Source of the DNA: Streptomyces sp. CB01881 | Lineage (GTDB): Bacteria > Actinomycetota > Actinomycetes > Streptomycetales > Streptomycetaceae | NCBI RefSeq assembly: GCF_002953255.1 | Contig: NZ_CP026498.1 | Span: 6,343,321-6,407,320 of the forward strand | Length of the DNA stretch: 64,000 nt | Direction: 5' to 3' | Part shown: piece by piece, positions 52,701 through 61,271 of the stretch | Layout: each line of letters begins with the position of its first letter | Position numbering within the stretch: the first letter of the stretch is position 1 | Position numbers and translations under genes: made by a program | Notes under the pieces: generated by a model | What the model was told of the DNA's origin: nothing | The model's input: the letters and a program-made list of their open reading frames with translations, nothing else | Databases searched by the model: none

Positions 52701-53138
52701 CGCGCCGCGAGCCTGGGCGCGCTGCAGCAGGGTGGCGAGGATCGCGCCAGGGCTGGCGTTGACGAACGGGAAGTGCGGGTCGAGGCCGATGACCGGCGCG
52801 CCGGGGGTGTGCCCGGCGGGGTAGATCAGGGCACGCTCCAGCAGGGCGAGGGATCCCCGGCAGCCGACCTGGACGGGGCGGGCCTCGCCGCCCCCGTCGG
52901 CCGGGTCGTCGCCGTCGTCCTCGAGGAGATATCGCTCCGGCCGTTCGGTGCCGTCGATGACGAGCGCGATCCGCGGGTCGTCGCCGGACAGCAGCGCGGC
53001 ACCGGGGGCGTTGCGGGCGTAGGAGAAGGTGAGGGCTCCGGGCCCGTTGTGCTCGGACTGGACCTTCAGGCCGCTCGGGTAGGGCAGCAGCCCGAGCAGG
53101 GGCCCGCTCGGGCTGTAGACGCGCAGGTGGATGGCCAC
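49701..53138 (-). CDS. Large tail/baseplate protein with Gp37-like N-terminus, FN3 domains and receptor-binding C-terminus
   Basis: 1145 aa. The N-terminal third matches siphovirus ReqiPepy6 Gp37-like tail proteins (LLPYPSGLKVQSEHNGPGALTFSY). Two fibronectin-III-like modules follow at about 400-640 (RVRTVDASGNSSGW and KFRAVDRAGNASSPS). Further on, a shaft (IADATIVGAKIALATIQDANIGTVSASKL in two repeats) leads to a Gly/Tyr-rich C-terminus likely to touch the host. ATG 53138. It lies after the distal tail gene, the expected order of a Gram-positive siphovirus baseplate. Confidence 0.88.
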   Translation of the reverse strand: MAIHLRVYSPSGPLLGLLPYPSGLKVQSEHNGPGALTFSYARNAPGAALLSGDDPRIALVIDGTERPERYLLEDDGDDPADGGGEARPVQVGCRGSLALLERALIYPAGHTPGAPVIGLDPHFPFVNASPGAILATLLQRAQARGALPEVTWDFTSATDSAGRPWPTTYTAQYDAGGDLIKTVQAITGAGWADVRMEGYRLRAYVPDTVCATDHPGIVLYLGRDVLKGPRQRSRRTVRSHLLAAGDGGALAEVVDATAAARFGRREAFDGRGGITDAATLAELARVTLGGMTSAAEGFTIELDPAATQHRPGIDYQPGDYIRYDQRRTDPATLEPLRVRTIATTYDEGGHPTSSLELNDVFVEQRIRIQRRLDALTNGAASASRTPLPPLGDRNDTVAPKAPAAVLVGSWAYLDSEGQQHAALAVSWPKVTDNADGTVYDDAGNYYVSYLLPGLPIGGQTPQWSPEQAVNGTVAHYDQLPAGQRVQARVRTVDASGNSSGWQLSEEIILATDTTPPPVPSKPILARLIGGIRATWDGRGAQGETMPADFAALEVHASTAAGFTPTAATVVDRLTGAAAAPVTGLSYGTTYYLKFRAVDRAGNASSPSAEVSAIPDMVIGSDLADKILTAGKWADVERASLQTSFFTGFASDDPRWVKTSGDAGATWSTAARPDAPTGARALVASKVLRLEWSENLLLDPAVLYRMSVRVRQTAGTACKITAGLTGIAADGLTRINTAGTNAVDLPFAVAANATPLSPGGGWVTLTGFLKGYGPAAGPFWTTQPDPQKPASLHPNVRYVRPHLLLNVDGGTPSVTEVDMLTLEALEFPANIIGAVQIADATIVGAKIALATIQDANIGTVSASKLTVGQLKADVTVSARIKTAESGARVELNSGGIGAWNAAGVQTVAIAAGDGSVKIVGGLSSGVSGQRIEINPGGGLPEIRFFPTSGDNYAFINAVGGGSGGAYIGLNSGTFKLRDQDSAFRLYLTDYVSTLETIRTDTQEPWGGAVRMAAEGASIVYLTQNTLHGYAYATERGAWIGRRNDDGSSSEIWIDNAAVQYRGTWPNYWYAEPDYGLCTGTVQMNNWAAMALAYGPTMNSDMVPIVTLRDSHALRKWQVVANSRTGFTVSLESASPDGSAGFWSFRI

Positions 53139-53154
53139 AGTGGTTGCTCCGGTG

Positions 53155-53988
53155 TCAGGTCAGGTAGGCGCGACGGCCGGTGACGGTCAGCTGGGTGCCG
53201 GCGCCGGGGTTGGTACCGGTCAGGCGCACGCTCGGCGGTATGCCGGGACGGCCGGGGGCCAGGCGCAGGAAGGCCGGTCCGGTGTTGGTCAGGCGCGCCG
53301 GGTCGGGGACGAGGCCGCCGGTGCCGGTCAGCTGCCAGGTGGCGGAGTCCACGGTGAGGGACTGGCCGGCGGCGATCTGCCCGGTGTAGGTGAAGGAGTC
53401 GCCGTTGCGGCCGGGCCCGTCGCTGGTGTCGGTGACGGTGGGCGCGGTGATCGGCCCGGTGATGCGGTAGGCGAGCTGCTCCATGGGTGCGGTGGCGTCC
53501 GCGAACGGATCAAGGTCGAGGTCTTGCGGCAGCGGGGAGCCGGGGGCGGTGGCCTCGAAGGCGATGTCGCCGGACTCCCAGTAGCCGGCGGGCACGTTGA
53601 CCTCCACGCCGACCCGCAGGCCGTTCTGGCCGAGCGGGGTGGGCGCGAGGGCGGACAGGACCTCGCCCTGGCAGCGGCGGAGCTGCCCGGCTGCGGTGTA
53701 CCGCTCGAAGGTGAGCAGCCGGTGCGGCCGGGCGATGGCGCGCAGCAGGTCTTCCCATGCCTGTTCGACGGCCTGCCAGCCGCCCGCTCGCGGGGCCAGC
53801 CACAGGGCGAGGGTGAACTTGCCGGGGCCGTGGTGCTTGGGCCTCCACAGCTCACCGATCCGGTTGGGCACGGCGGCGTTGGCGCCAACAACCACGGGGG
53901 TCGTGGCCAGGCCGGACCGGTACTCCACGTCCCGTACGAGGCCGTCAGTGAGTTCGTAGCCGTCCACCAGCCACCGTTCGCGGGCCAT
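53155..53988 (-). CDS. Distal tail protein (Dit-like)
   Basis: 277 aa. It lies directly after the tape measure, as Dit does. LTFERYTAAGQLRRCQGEV and VGVEVNVPAGYWESG are typical of the N-terminal ring domain, and a galectin-like C-terminal beta domain follows (AYRITGPITAPTVTDTS ... SLTVDSATWQL). ATG 53988 overlaps the tape-measure stop by one base (TGATG). Confidence 0.85.
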   Translation of the reverse strand: MARERWLVDGYELTDGLVRDVEYRSGLATTPVVVGANAAVPNRIGELWRPKHHGPGKFTLALWLAPRAGGWQAVEQAWEDLLRAIARPHRLLTFERYTAAGQLRRCQGEVLSALAPTPLGQNGLRVGVEVNVPAGYWESGDIAFEATAPGSPLPQDLDLDPFADATAPMEQLAYRITGPITAPTVTDTSDGPGRNGDSFTYTGQIAAGQSLTVDSATWQLTGTGGLVPDPARLTNTGPAFLRLAPGRPGIPPSVRLTGTNPGAGTQLTVTGRRAYLT

Positions 53989-56900
53989 CAGGCGCTCTCC
54001 TTGTCGAACAGGCCGAAGCTCGCGAGGGCACGCAGCCGGTTGTTGACGGTCTCGCCCGGGGACTCCGGCAGCGGGTTGGTGATGTACTGCACGATCGCGC
54101 CGGGCGAGATGACGGTGCCGATGCGGTCGCCCTGGCCGCCATCGGCGAGCTGCCCGCGGGCGGCGTTGAGGGCGCCGACGGCCGAGGTGCCACCGAGACC
54201 ACGCACGGTCTGCGGCGTGAGGACGCCTTCGCCGGGGCTGAGCCGGGCCAGGGTGGAGTCCTGGCCGGGCGCGTACCCAGGGACGACGCCGCCGGTGGCG
54301 TAGCCACGGACGAAGGACAGAACACCGTCCACCGCCCGGTTGACCATGCCCCGCATCATGTCGCCCCAGGCGTTGTCGGGCATCCAGTTGAACCAGCTAC
54401 GCAGGGGGTTGAGGGCCTTGGCCAGGGCGCCGGCGGCCCAGCCCCGTAGCCGGTCCATCGCGCCGTCGACGATGCCACCGAGGAAGTAGCCCTGGACGGG
54501 CGCGCCGGCGTCGGCCAGGCGGCCGGCGCGGGCGGCATCGTTGAGCGCGGTGATGCCGCCTTCTCCGCCGAGCTGCCGCACGGCCTGCGGGATCAGGACG
54601 CCCTCACCGGGGCTGAGCATCGCCGGTACGGTGTCGCGGCCCGGGGCGTAGCCGGGAACGACACCGCCTCGCGCGAAGTTGACGGTGAAGCTGGGGAGTT
54701 TGCCGAGGCCGAAGGCGTCGGCGAGGGAGTTCCACAGCCGGCGGATACCGCCGTCGTAGACGGTGTTGACCCAGAACTTGATGGGCCAGCCGAAGACCGT
54801 GGTCAGGGTCGGCCAGATCCACTTGACGAAGTCGACGAGGCCCTGGAGAGCGATCCGCACTCCGGAGACGAGGCCGCCGATGGCGGCGTTGACCACGTTG
54901 CGGAACCACTCCGATCGCTCGTAGGCCGTGATGAAGGCGACGACCAGGGCCGCGATGGCGGTGATGATCAGCATCAGCGGGTTTGCGGACAGCGCGAGCA
55001 TGGCCACCCGGACCGCAGCGATCGCGTTCGAGACCGCCATAAGTCCGGCGGCGACGCCGGCGATCGTCAGCAGCGCGGACACGAACGCGCCCATGCCGGG
55101 GATCGACAGCAGCACCTCCACGGCGGACGCGACGCCCTGCATGACCAGCAGGAACCCGGACAAGGTGTTGCCCAGGCCGCCCAGCTCGGCGGCGATGTTC
55201 GCCACCGAGGTGATCAGGCCGAGCAGTTGGCCCCACAGCTGGCCGTTGCCGAGCGCCCCGGCCAGCTGCATGACCGCGGGCAGGAACTCGGTGCGCAGCC
55301 GGGCGATCAGCGGGGCGAGCGCCGGGTTGTTCGTGAAATTGAACCAGGCAACGCCGACGGCTGCGACCAGGCGGCCAAGCTCCTGGACGACGGGGACGGT
55401 GTTGGCGAAGTACCCGGCCAGCTTGGCCTGTGTCTCGCCCTCGCCGGTCAGCGTGCGGAAGCTGCTGGCAGCGCTGGCCAGTGAGGTGAGCAGGGCTTGG
55501 CCGGCGGGGGCGGCGGCCTGGCCGATGTGGAAGACACCGACTGCGATGTCCCGCAGGATGCCCCACAGCTGCGCTCCGGTGTCCCCGGCGCGCTGGAAGA
55601 ACGCGCCGAGCTGGCCGCCGTCCCGGCCGGCCTGCACGAAGGCGGCAGCGGCGGCCATGCCGCGTTCGGCGGCGCCGGCCAGGCGCTCCAGCAGCGGGCC
55701 GGCCGCGACCGTGATGTTGCGCAGGACATCGGCCGCGCTCAGGCCGGCGGTCGCGAGCGAGGCGATGACCCGCGTGTTGGTCGCGGCGATCTGTGCCAGG
55801 TCCGCGCGCCAAGGCCCGGAGGTGACCATCTCCGCGCCCCGGATCGCGACCTGGCCGAGTACCTGCCCGGTCTGGGCGAGCGCGCTGTTGAAGATCGGCA
55901 GCAGCTGCATGCCGCGGGTGATGGCCGTCTCCAGCGGCGGCAGGAGCGCTTCCTGCGCGGTGTCCCGCAGCCCGCGCAGGGCCGGCTGGACGGTGCCCTG
56001 GAGAAAGCGGGCGAAGCGCTGCCCGGCCGGGGACAGCTTGTCGAGCGCGGCGGCGGCCGCGTTGGCCGCCGTGCCGCCGGCAGTCAGCGCCTGAGTCTGG
56101 TCCCGCAGAGCCCGCGCGACGTCCCGCTGAGCGTCCGCTATCTGCTCGGCGGAACGCTTCTGCTGGCGCTCCGCATCGCGAACGGTGCGGTCGAGCTCGG
56201 TGTGGGCGTCCTGGACTTCCCGGACGGCCTCGACGCGGGAGCGGGCAGCCTGCTGCTCCGCGTCTTGGACGCCCCGGACGGCGTCCTGCTCCGCCTCCTG
56301 GGCTCGGGTCAGCTCCTGCTTAGCGGCGGTGACCTGGTCGCTGCCCTCGACGCCTTCCTGGTTCGCCTTCTTGACGTCCTCGGCGAGCCGCTGATTGCGG
56401 ACCCGGACGTCCTCGAGCTGGTTGGTGGCCTCCTGGAAGGCGATCTGCGCCTCGCGCCGGTCGGTCTCGGACGCGAACGGCGAGGTGTTGACCTCGTTGA
56501 GCCGGGAGCGGGCCTGCTCCAGGCTGAGCAATGCCTTCTGCTCCTCCAGCGGCCCCCGGGCGGCGTCCCGGTTCAGGTCCTCCAGGGAACGCTGAGCATC
56601 CCGCCGGGCGTCGTTCAGTGCTTCCTGCGCGCGGGTCGCCGCCTGGTTGGCGCGGGTGACCGTCAGCTCGGCCGCCGCCAGCTGACGGTCGGCAGCGGCC
56701 ACGGCAGCGGCGGCCTGCTCCTGAACGTCCGCGAGGCGGCGGCGGGCCTGCGCGACCTGCTCGGCCCCGCGAAGGGACTGCTCGTCGGCGTCGCGCTGCG
56801 CGGCACCGAGGCGGCGCTGGGCGTCCGCGACGCGGTCGGCGGCGGCCTGCCTGGCCTGCGCGGCGGCGCTGGAGGCTCCGGCGGACTGGGTATCCGCCTG

Positions 56901-57692
56901 CCCGAGAGCCTTCACGGCGGCGCCAATGCCGCTGAACGCAGCCAGGATGGTGCCGGCGCCCTGGGCGGCGGCGCTCATCGCTCCGGGCAGCGCACCGAGC
57001 AGTCCGACCGCAGGGGCAGCGGCCGCGCCCATGGCGAAGAGGCCGCCGGCTGCCTGGGTGAGGGCCTGGCCGAGCGCGAGCGCACCGGACGCCATCGCGG
57101 GTAGGCGCATCAGCCCGGCGATGGTGGACCCCAGCCCATCGGCGGCCTCGGCGAGGCCGCCGCCCGCGCCGCCTCCGCCGGTGTTGATCGGGATGTCCAG
57201 CGCGCGGCCTGCCGTCGTGCGGAACGCGGCGACGCGCGCGGCAGCGGCGGTCGTGTCGACCTCGACGCGGACGTTGACGGACAGACCGGCCAGCGCCGCC
57301 CGCACTCGGGAGCGCAGCCCGGCGGTGTCGACGTCCAGGCCGACCTTGACCGTGTTGGTGGCGGCTTCGACTGCGACCTCGACGCGGCGGCGCAGGTTGC
57401 CGGTGTCGAACGCGACGCCCACCCGCACGTAGGCGCCCCGGGCGGTCGCGGCCCGGATCTTCTCGGCCAGGCCCGAGGTGTCGGCATCGACCGCGACCTT
57501 GATACGGGCGCGGGCAGCCTGGGCGGCGGCCTGCACGCGCTGGCGCAGCCCGGTGGTGTCGGGCTCCAGCCGCACCCGCGCGCGCAGGTTGCGGGTCGCC
57601 GCATCCACTCGGGCCCGCGCGTCCTGCGCGAACCCGGATGAATCAGCGGCGACCTGGACGACCAGGCGACCGGAGTCGATCTCATCCGTCAC
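53988..57692 (-). CDS. Tail tape measure protein
   Basis: 1234 aa from GTG 57692 (AGGAAGG upstream). The N-terminus has five repeats of a VxVxxDTTGLxxRVxAA type unit (about 10-165). A long Ala/Gln/Arg coiled coil follows (about 280-560). A strongly hydrophobic segment lies near 900-970 (ALLTIAGVAAGLMAVSN, LMLIITAIAALVVAFI), which would insert into the host membrane. The C-terminal region repeats GGVVPGYAPG...LSPGEGVL twice. This fixes a tail of roughly 180 nm by the usual 1.5 A per residue rule, an inference. Confidence 0.94.
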   Translation of the reverse strand: MTDEIDSGRLVVQVAADSSGFAQDARARVDAATRNLRARVRLEPDTTGLRQRVQAAAQAARARIKVAVDADTSGLAEKIRAATARGAYVRVGVAFDTGNLRRRVEVAVEAATNTVKVGLDVDTAGLRSRVRAALAGLSVNVRVEVDTTAAAARVAAFRTTAGRALDIPINTGGGGAGGGLAEAADGLGSTIAGLMRLPAMASGALALGQALTQAAGGLFAMGAAAAPAVGLLGALPGAMSAAAQGAGTILAAFSGIGAAVKALGQADTQSAGASSAAAQARQAAADRVADAQRRLGAAQRDADEQSLRGAEQVAQARRRLADVQEQAAAAVAAADRQLAAAELTVTRANQAATRAQEALNDARRDAQRSLEDLNRDAARGPLEEQKALLSLEQARSRLNEVNTSPFASETDRREAQIAFQEATNQLEDVRVRNQRLAEDVKKANQEGVEGSDQVTAAKQELTRAQEAEQDAVRGVQDAEQQAARSRVEAVREVQDAHTELDRTVRDAERQQKRSAEQIADAQRDVARALRDQTQALTAGGTAANAAAAALDKLSPAGQRFARFLQGTVQPALRGLRDTAQEALLPPLETAITRGMQLLPIFNSALAQTGQVLGQVAIRGAEMVTSGPWRADLAQIAATNTRVIASLATAGLSAADVLRNITVAAGPLLERLAGAAERGMAAAAAFVQAGRDGGQLGAFFQRAGDTGAQLWGILRDIAVGVFHIGQAAAPAGQALLTSLASAASSFRTLTGEGETQAKLAGYFANTVPVVQELGRLVAAVGVAWFNFTNNPALAPLIARLRTEFLPAVMQLAGALGNGQLWGQLLGLITSVANIAAELGGLGNTLSGFLLVMQGVASAVEVLLSIPGMGAFVSALLTIAGVAAGLMAVSNAIAAVRVAMLALSANPLMLIITAIAALVVAFITAYERSEWFRNVVNAAIGGLVSGVRIALQGLVDFVKWIWPTLTTVFGWPIKFWVNTVYDGGIRRLWNSLADAFGLGKLPSFTVNFARGGVVPGYAPGRDTVPAMLSPGEGVLIPQAVRQLGGEGGITALNDAARAGRLADAGAPVQGYFLGGIVDGAMDRLRGWAAGALAKALNPLRSWFNWMPDNAWGDMMRGMVNRAVDGVLSFVRGYATGGVVPGYAPGQDSTLARLSPGEGVLTPQTVRGLGGTSAVGALNAARGQLADGGQGDRIGTVISPGAIVQYITNPLPESPGETVNNRLRALASFGLFDKESA

Positions 57693-58094
57693 CGCGGGGC
57701 GCCTTCCTGGTAGTGCCGCGCAGGACGGCGACCGCACGAGCGATCCCGTCCGCGTCGTGTCCCTGCGTGTGGCCGGCCCGCAGATGGGCCGGGCGGGGCA
57801 GCTCGACCGGCTGCCGCAGACGGCGCTCCGCCGCCATCACCGAAATCAGCTCGACGGCCTGCGCGAGGAGTTCCTGCGTCAGGCCCCAACGATCGGAGCC
57901 GACTTCGCCGGCGTCACGGCGCAGCAGCGCCTCAGCAGGCAGTCCCCGCATCAGGGTCAGGAGGCGGCGGGTGCCGAGGAATCCAGGGTCACCGGGCCGT
58001 CGCCAGACGCCCCGGGCGTCGAGGTGGTAGAAGCGCTGGAGGTCGGCTTCGAGGTCGTCCCAGCGTTCGAAGGCGTCTCGGACGGCCCGATGAG
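57682..58094 (-). CDS. Tail assembly chaperone extension (GT), made by -1 frameshift
   Basis: Minus-strand frame that starts at the slippery site 58095-58101 and reads RAVRDAFERWDDLEADLQRFY...GVWRRPGDPGFLGTRRLLTLMRGLPAEALLRRD to the stop overlapping the tape-measure start. Joined to the upstream 197-aa protein it gives a ~289-aa GT protein. Its own ATG at 57951 lacks a good RBS, and the upstream sequence has clear protein character, so frameshift expression is preferred. Confidence 0.85.
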
Positions 58095-58550
58095 TTCCCC
58101 CAGGCCCGCACCCCCGCCCATGTACTTCGTCCAGGCGTAGCGCACCAGCTCCAGCACATCGGAGTGACTGGGCCGCTCGGCCATCAGCCGGGTGTAGCCG
58201 TCCTCACCAAGCAGGCGCCGGCCCATCTCCCCCGCAGCGGCGATCAGGTCGGACGGAAGGCCCGGCTCCGAACCGAGGACGTCCACGATCAGGCCGGCGG
58301 CCTCCGCCTGCTGCTCACCCTTCGACTGGGCGGCCTCCACCAGCTTGCGCAGCAGCAGCGGCAGGTACGGGATCCCGATCAGCGGCTGCCACACCTCCAG
58401 GGGCAGTTCGGCCGGCAGGAGCGCCACCTGGGCGCCGCCGAGGATGATCGGCTCCTCCCCGACTGTGTACTCGGCCTTCGCGGCGCGCGCCTTGTCGGCG
58501 GCGGCGGCCAGACGGCGCGTACGTGCGGCGTCCAGATCGATCCCGGGCAT
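57957..58550 (-). CDS. Tail assembly chaperone (G)
   Basis: 197 aa. IDLDAARTRRLAAAADKARAAKAEYTVG and the following EEPIILGGAQVALLPAELPLEVWQPL are typical of actinophage G proteins that hold the tape measure during tail assembly. The zero-frame end (SETPSNAGTTSKPTSSASTTSTPG) is Ser/Thr-rich because it is the alternative reading of the conserved T part. A GGGGGAA heptamer (58101 to 58095) near codon 150 permits -1 slippage. ATG 58550. Confidence 0.88.
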   Translation of the reverse strand: MPGIDLDAARTRRLAAAADKARAAKAEYTVGEEPIILGGAQVALLPAELPLEVWQPLIGIPYLPLLLRKLVEAAQSKGEQQAEAAGLIVDVLGSEPGLPSDLIAAAGEMGRRLLGEDGYTRLMAERPSHSDVLELVRYAWTKYMGGGAGLGELIGPSETPSNAGTTSKPTSSASTTSTPGASGDGPVTLDSSAPAAS

Positions 58551-58725
58551 TCAGGGCTCCTCGGTCTGTCGGGCGAGTGATCGCCGCAGACGCTAGGAGC
58601 GGGCCAGGGTTAGCGTCGCCCCGAGACGCTGGCCAGAAACGGGACGAGGGGGCCCGTGAACGCGGCGGAGGGGCCCACGCCTGGCGTGACCCCCTCCCGG
58701 GTGCAGATCGGCCGCTAACGGCGGC

Positions 58726-59091
58726 CTACACGGGCCTCAGGGCCGCGTACAGCCACTCCAGCGCGGCTCCCAACGCTTCGGGCTGCGTGGTGTACAGCCG
58801 CTCCCGCCACTCGTCCCTTCCGGCCCATCCGTCGGTCTCCGAGGACCACCGCCAGCCCGGACCGCACGGGCCCCACTCGCACATGCACGACTCGGTGTAG
58901 AAGACCCTCACCCGCCGTCGGGCCCACGGCCGGATTCGTGCGCTTCCGGACGCGATCGCCTCGACCCGGCCTCCCGGGCGCTGCTGAATGCCGTACCAGC
59001 CCGGCGCCAGCTGCACGAGCGTGCCGAACCGGGTGTACTCGCCCTCCTGGTCGAGCCGGACGAACGTCCCTTCCGGGTAAGGCAGTTCCAT
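58726..59091 (-). CDS. Hypothetical protein between major tail and chaperone genes
   Basis: 121 aa, ATG 59091 with GGAGG four bases upstream. FVRLDQEGEYTRFGTLVQLAPGWYGI and GWRWSSETDGWAGRDEW suggest a small beta-rich domain. Not recognised. It breaks the usual direct junction of major tail protein and chaperone, so may be cargo (moron-like). Confidence 0.65.
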   Translation of the reverse strand: MELPYPEGTFVRLDQEGEYTRFGTLVQLAPGWYGIQQRPGGRVEAIASGSARIRPWARRRVRVFYTESCMCEWGPCGPGWRWSSETDGWAGRDEWRERLYTTQPEALGAALEWLYAALRPV

Positions 59092-59154
59092 GGTTCCTCC
59101 CCATGCCTGTTGTGGTCCGGCCAGCCTCAGCGGCGGCGGCCGGCGCTGGGCACA

Positions 59155-59192
59155 GCGAAGCCCCGGCCGGGGGGGGTTGGCCGGGGCTTCGC
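59155..59192 (-). terminator. Terminator after the major tail protein gene
   Basis: Fourteen perfect base pairs (59155-59168 with 59179-59192), ten-base loop. It would keep major tail protein expression high over the downstream genes. Confidence 0.75.
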
Positions 59193-59312
59193 GGAATGCA
59201 GCCGGGCCCACCCTGGGGGGTAGGGCGGCCGGGCTGACACCACCACAGTAGGTGCACGAGCCACCCATGGGCACAGCGGCAAGAACGCCAACTTCGTTGG
59301 CAGGAAGGACGT

Positions 59313-59879
59313 TCAGGCGGTCGGGGCGAACCCGGGATCGTCGGTGAGGTCATACCAGGGGTCACCGACGGCGCCGCCAATGACCTTGAGCTCCAGCGGC
59401 AGCGTGGACTCCGCGTCGTTGGGGAACTTCTGGTTCACCGAGGCCACCTGCTCGCAAAGCGGCACGATCCGCCGGTAGTGCTTGGCCCCGTCGATCAGCT
59501 CGATCACCGCCGCGAACTGGTTACGGCCACCCACAGCGGGCGGCGTGTACCGGTAGAACGTCTTCCCGCCCGCAGTGACGCTGGTGACCGCGCCACCGCC
59601 GTACACCGCCACGATGTTGGTGGCGTTCCACTCCTGCAGCTCGACCTTGGCCGTCGCAGCGTCCTCGGTCTGGATGGTGCGGGCCGCGTACCGAAGCTGA
59701 TGAGACTTGATCTCCTCGAACTTCGGGTCGGTGTTCCACTCCAGCGACCCGGGCTTGAACAAGCCCACGTCCTTCCAGGCGGCCGGCATGGCCACGATCG
59801 GATCGGCGGGCGCGACGGTACCCGGCACCGCCAGGTACAGCCGCGCCATCTGGGCGACGAACATGCTCTCCGTAGGCAC
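59313..59879 (-). CDS. Major tail (tube) protein
   Basis: 188 aa, GTG 59879 with GAGGAGA upstream. Length and beta-rich pattern (LEWNTDPKFEEIKSHQLRYAARTIQTEDAATAKVELQEW) fit actinophage tail tube subunits; position before the chaperone pair supports this. A strong terminator follows. It is the most abundant tail component. Confidence 0.85.
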   Translation of the reverse strand: MPTESMFVAQMARLYLAVPGTVAPADPIVAMPAAWKDVGLFKPGSLEWNTDPKFEEIKSHQLRYAARTIQTEDAATAKVELQEWNATNIVAVYGGGAVTSVTAGGKTFYRYTPPAVGGRNQFAAVIELIDGAKHYRRIVPLCEQVASVNQKFPNDAESTLPLELKVIGGAVGDPWYDLTDDPGFAPTA

Positions 59880-60023
59880 GAACGATCTCTCCTCGGGGCG
59901 GACCGGTAGGTGTGCCGGACCGTAGGCGCCCGCCGGCCGTAGCGTCGCGCCGTCCCCGCACGGGCTGGGCGGCCCCTTGTCCGCGCGCGTGGGGCTGTCG
60001 CAGAAGTCGCGAAATCCCGTGGT

Positions 60024-60452
60024 TCAGCCGGCGGCGGGATGGGCCGTCAGCGCCACGACCCCGAGGTACCGGCCCTGCCCGGTCGGCTCGGGCAGCCACC
60101 CTCCGGTGGACAGGGCCTGTACGGCGGTCACCACCGGCTGTCCCGGCAGCGCGGGCCGCACGGTCAGCTCGTGCAGCGCCTTCACCGCGGTGCTGAACGC
60201 CAGGTGCAGCGCGGGCCGGGCCGTGGAGCGGTCGAGATCGCCCAGGGCCTCCACCTGGATGTGGAACGTGCCGAGCCAGCGCCAGCCGGCGGCGGCTCCG
60301 CCGGGGATCTGCGTGATGCGGATACGTGGGTAGGGCGGTGCGTTGCGCGCCCCGATCCGGCCCTTGCCGCCCAGCACGCCCGTCAGCTCCTCGTGGTTGG
60401 ACAGCCAGTCCACCACGAGGAGTTCGGCGTCGAGGGAGGCGAGATCACGCAC
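60024..60452 (-). CDS. Tail terminator/completion-like protein
   Basis: 142 aa. Starts LASLDAELLVVDWLSNHEEL; IRITQIPGG and FHIQVEALGDLDRSTARPALHLAFSTAVKALHEL follow the pattern of gpU-like tail terminator proteins (beta sheet with two helices). Placed just before the major tail protein, the usual site. Overlaps the upstream small gene by eight bases. Confidence 0.75.
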   Translation of the reverse strand: MRDLASLDAELLVVDWLSNHEELTGVLGGKGRIGARNAPPYPRIRITQIPGGAAAGWRWLGTFHIQVEALGDLDRSTARPALHLAFSTAVKALHELTVRPALPGQPVVTAVQALSTGGWLPEPTGQGRYLGVVALTAHPAAG

Positions 60453-60690
60453 TCGGCTTGGCCTCGGCCTTGTCCGCCGAGGGCTTGGCGGCGAGCTGCT
60501 TGCGGGACGGCTCGGGCGCCAGGGCCTTCGCTACGGCCTCCGGGTCGGACGGGTCGACGCCGGCCACGTACCCCGAAGCGATGAGCTGCCTGGCCTCGTG
60601 GTGCGGCACCTCGATCTCGTCGCCGGGGGCCAGGGCCGCGCCGTCGCGGGTCAGGTGGTGGGCGAGGGTGATCCGGACGTTGCTGGCCAT
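60445..60690 (-). CDS. Small head-tail region protein
   Basis: 81 aa, ATG 60690. RITLAHHLTRDGAALAPGDEIEVPHHEARQLIASGYVAG is a compact domain seen in short proteins of actinophage head-tail regions; the C-terminus is Lys/Ala/Pro-rich. Function unknown. Confidence 0.68.
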   Translation of the reverse strand: MASNVRITLAHHLTRDGAALAPGDEIEVPHHEARQLIASGYVAGVDPSDPEAVAKALAPEPSRKQLAAKPSADKAEAKPSA

Positions 60691-60800
60691 GGGGGCTCCT
60701 TCAGGACGGGATGGGATGACCCGCCGAAGGAAAGCAAGCCGAGGCGGCTACCGTCCCGCTGTGCCGGATGCGGCACGGCCGTCGGGCCTTGCGGGTGCTG

Positions 60801-61271
60801 TCAGCGGTGGCGGGTGGCGACCTGCGCGGCGGCCCTGCTCATGAAGTGCGTGCCCTCACCCTGCGCGAACTCGGCATCGGCGGCGCCCGGGAAGTCGCAA
60901 ACGACCTGGGCCTCGGCACGCGAGCCGCGAATGGCGGCCTTGCCCGCAGTGATGGACGCGGCAACGGCCTCGGGGTCCTCGGTGACGGTGCACCGGCAGC
61001 CGGCAGTCTCCTCAATCGGCCCGCTCGGGTCGCGAGGACCAGCAAGCAGAGCACCACCCACGTTGAACGGCACCGGAGCAGCCCGGGTCTGCCCGTCAGC
61101 GTCCCGGTGACTGGGCCGTGCGTGCCCGTCTTCACGTGTGTGCCAGGTCTTCGCGCCAGGCGCCAGCCGCCGGGCTTCGACAGCCACCTCTTCCGCAAGG
61201 CGCTCGGCGCGCCGGGCCAGCAGTGGGGCCAGCCGGTCCGCGATATCGGGCGGCAGTTCGAGCCGTGCCAT
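60801..61271 (-). CDS. Head-tail protein with minor-head (Mu gpF/SPP1 gp7-like) motif
   Basis: 156 aa, ATG 61271. The first ~45 residues are helical (IADRLAPLLARRAERLAEEV). WHTREDGHARPSHRDADGQ, PFNVGGALLAGPRDPSGP and CRCTV are the conserved elements of phage minor head proteins, here in a short protein at the HK97 gp10-like position. Its start overlaps the previous stop (TGATG). Confidence 0.72.
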   Translation of the reverse strand: MARLELPPDIADRLAPLLARRAERLAEEVAVEARRLAPGAKTWHTREDGHARPSHRDADGQTRAAPVPFNVGGALLAGPRDPSGPIEETAGCRCTVTEDPEAVAASITAGKAAIRGSRAEAQVVCDFPGAADAEFAQGEGTHFMSRAAAQVATRHR

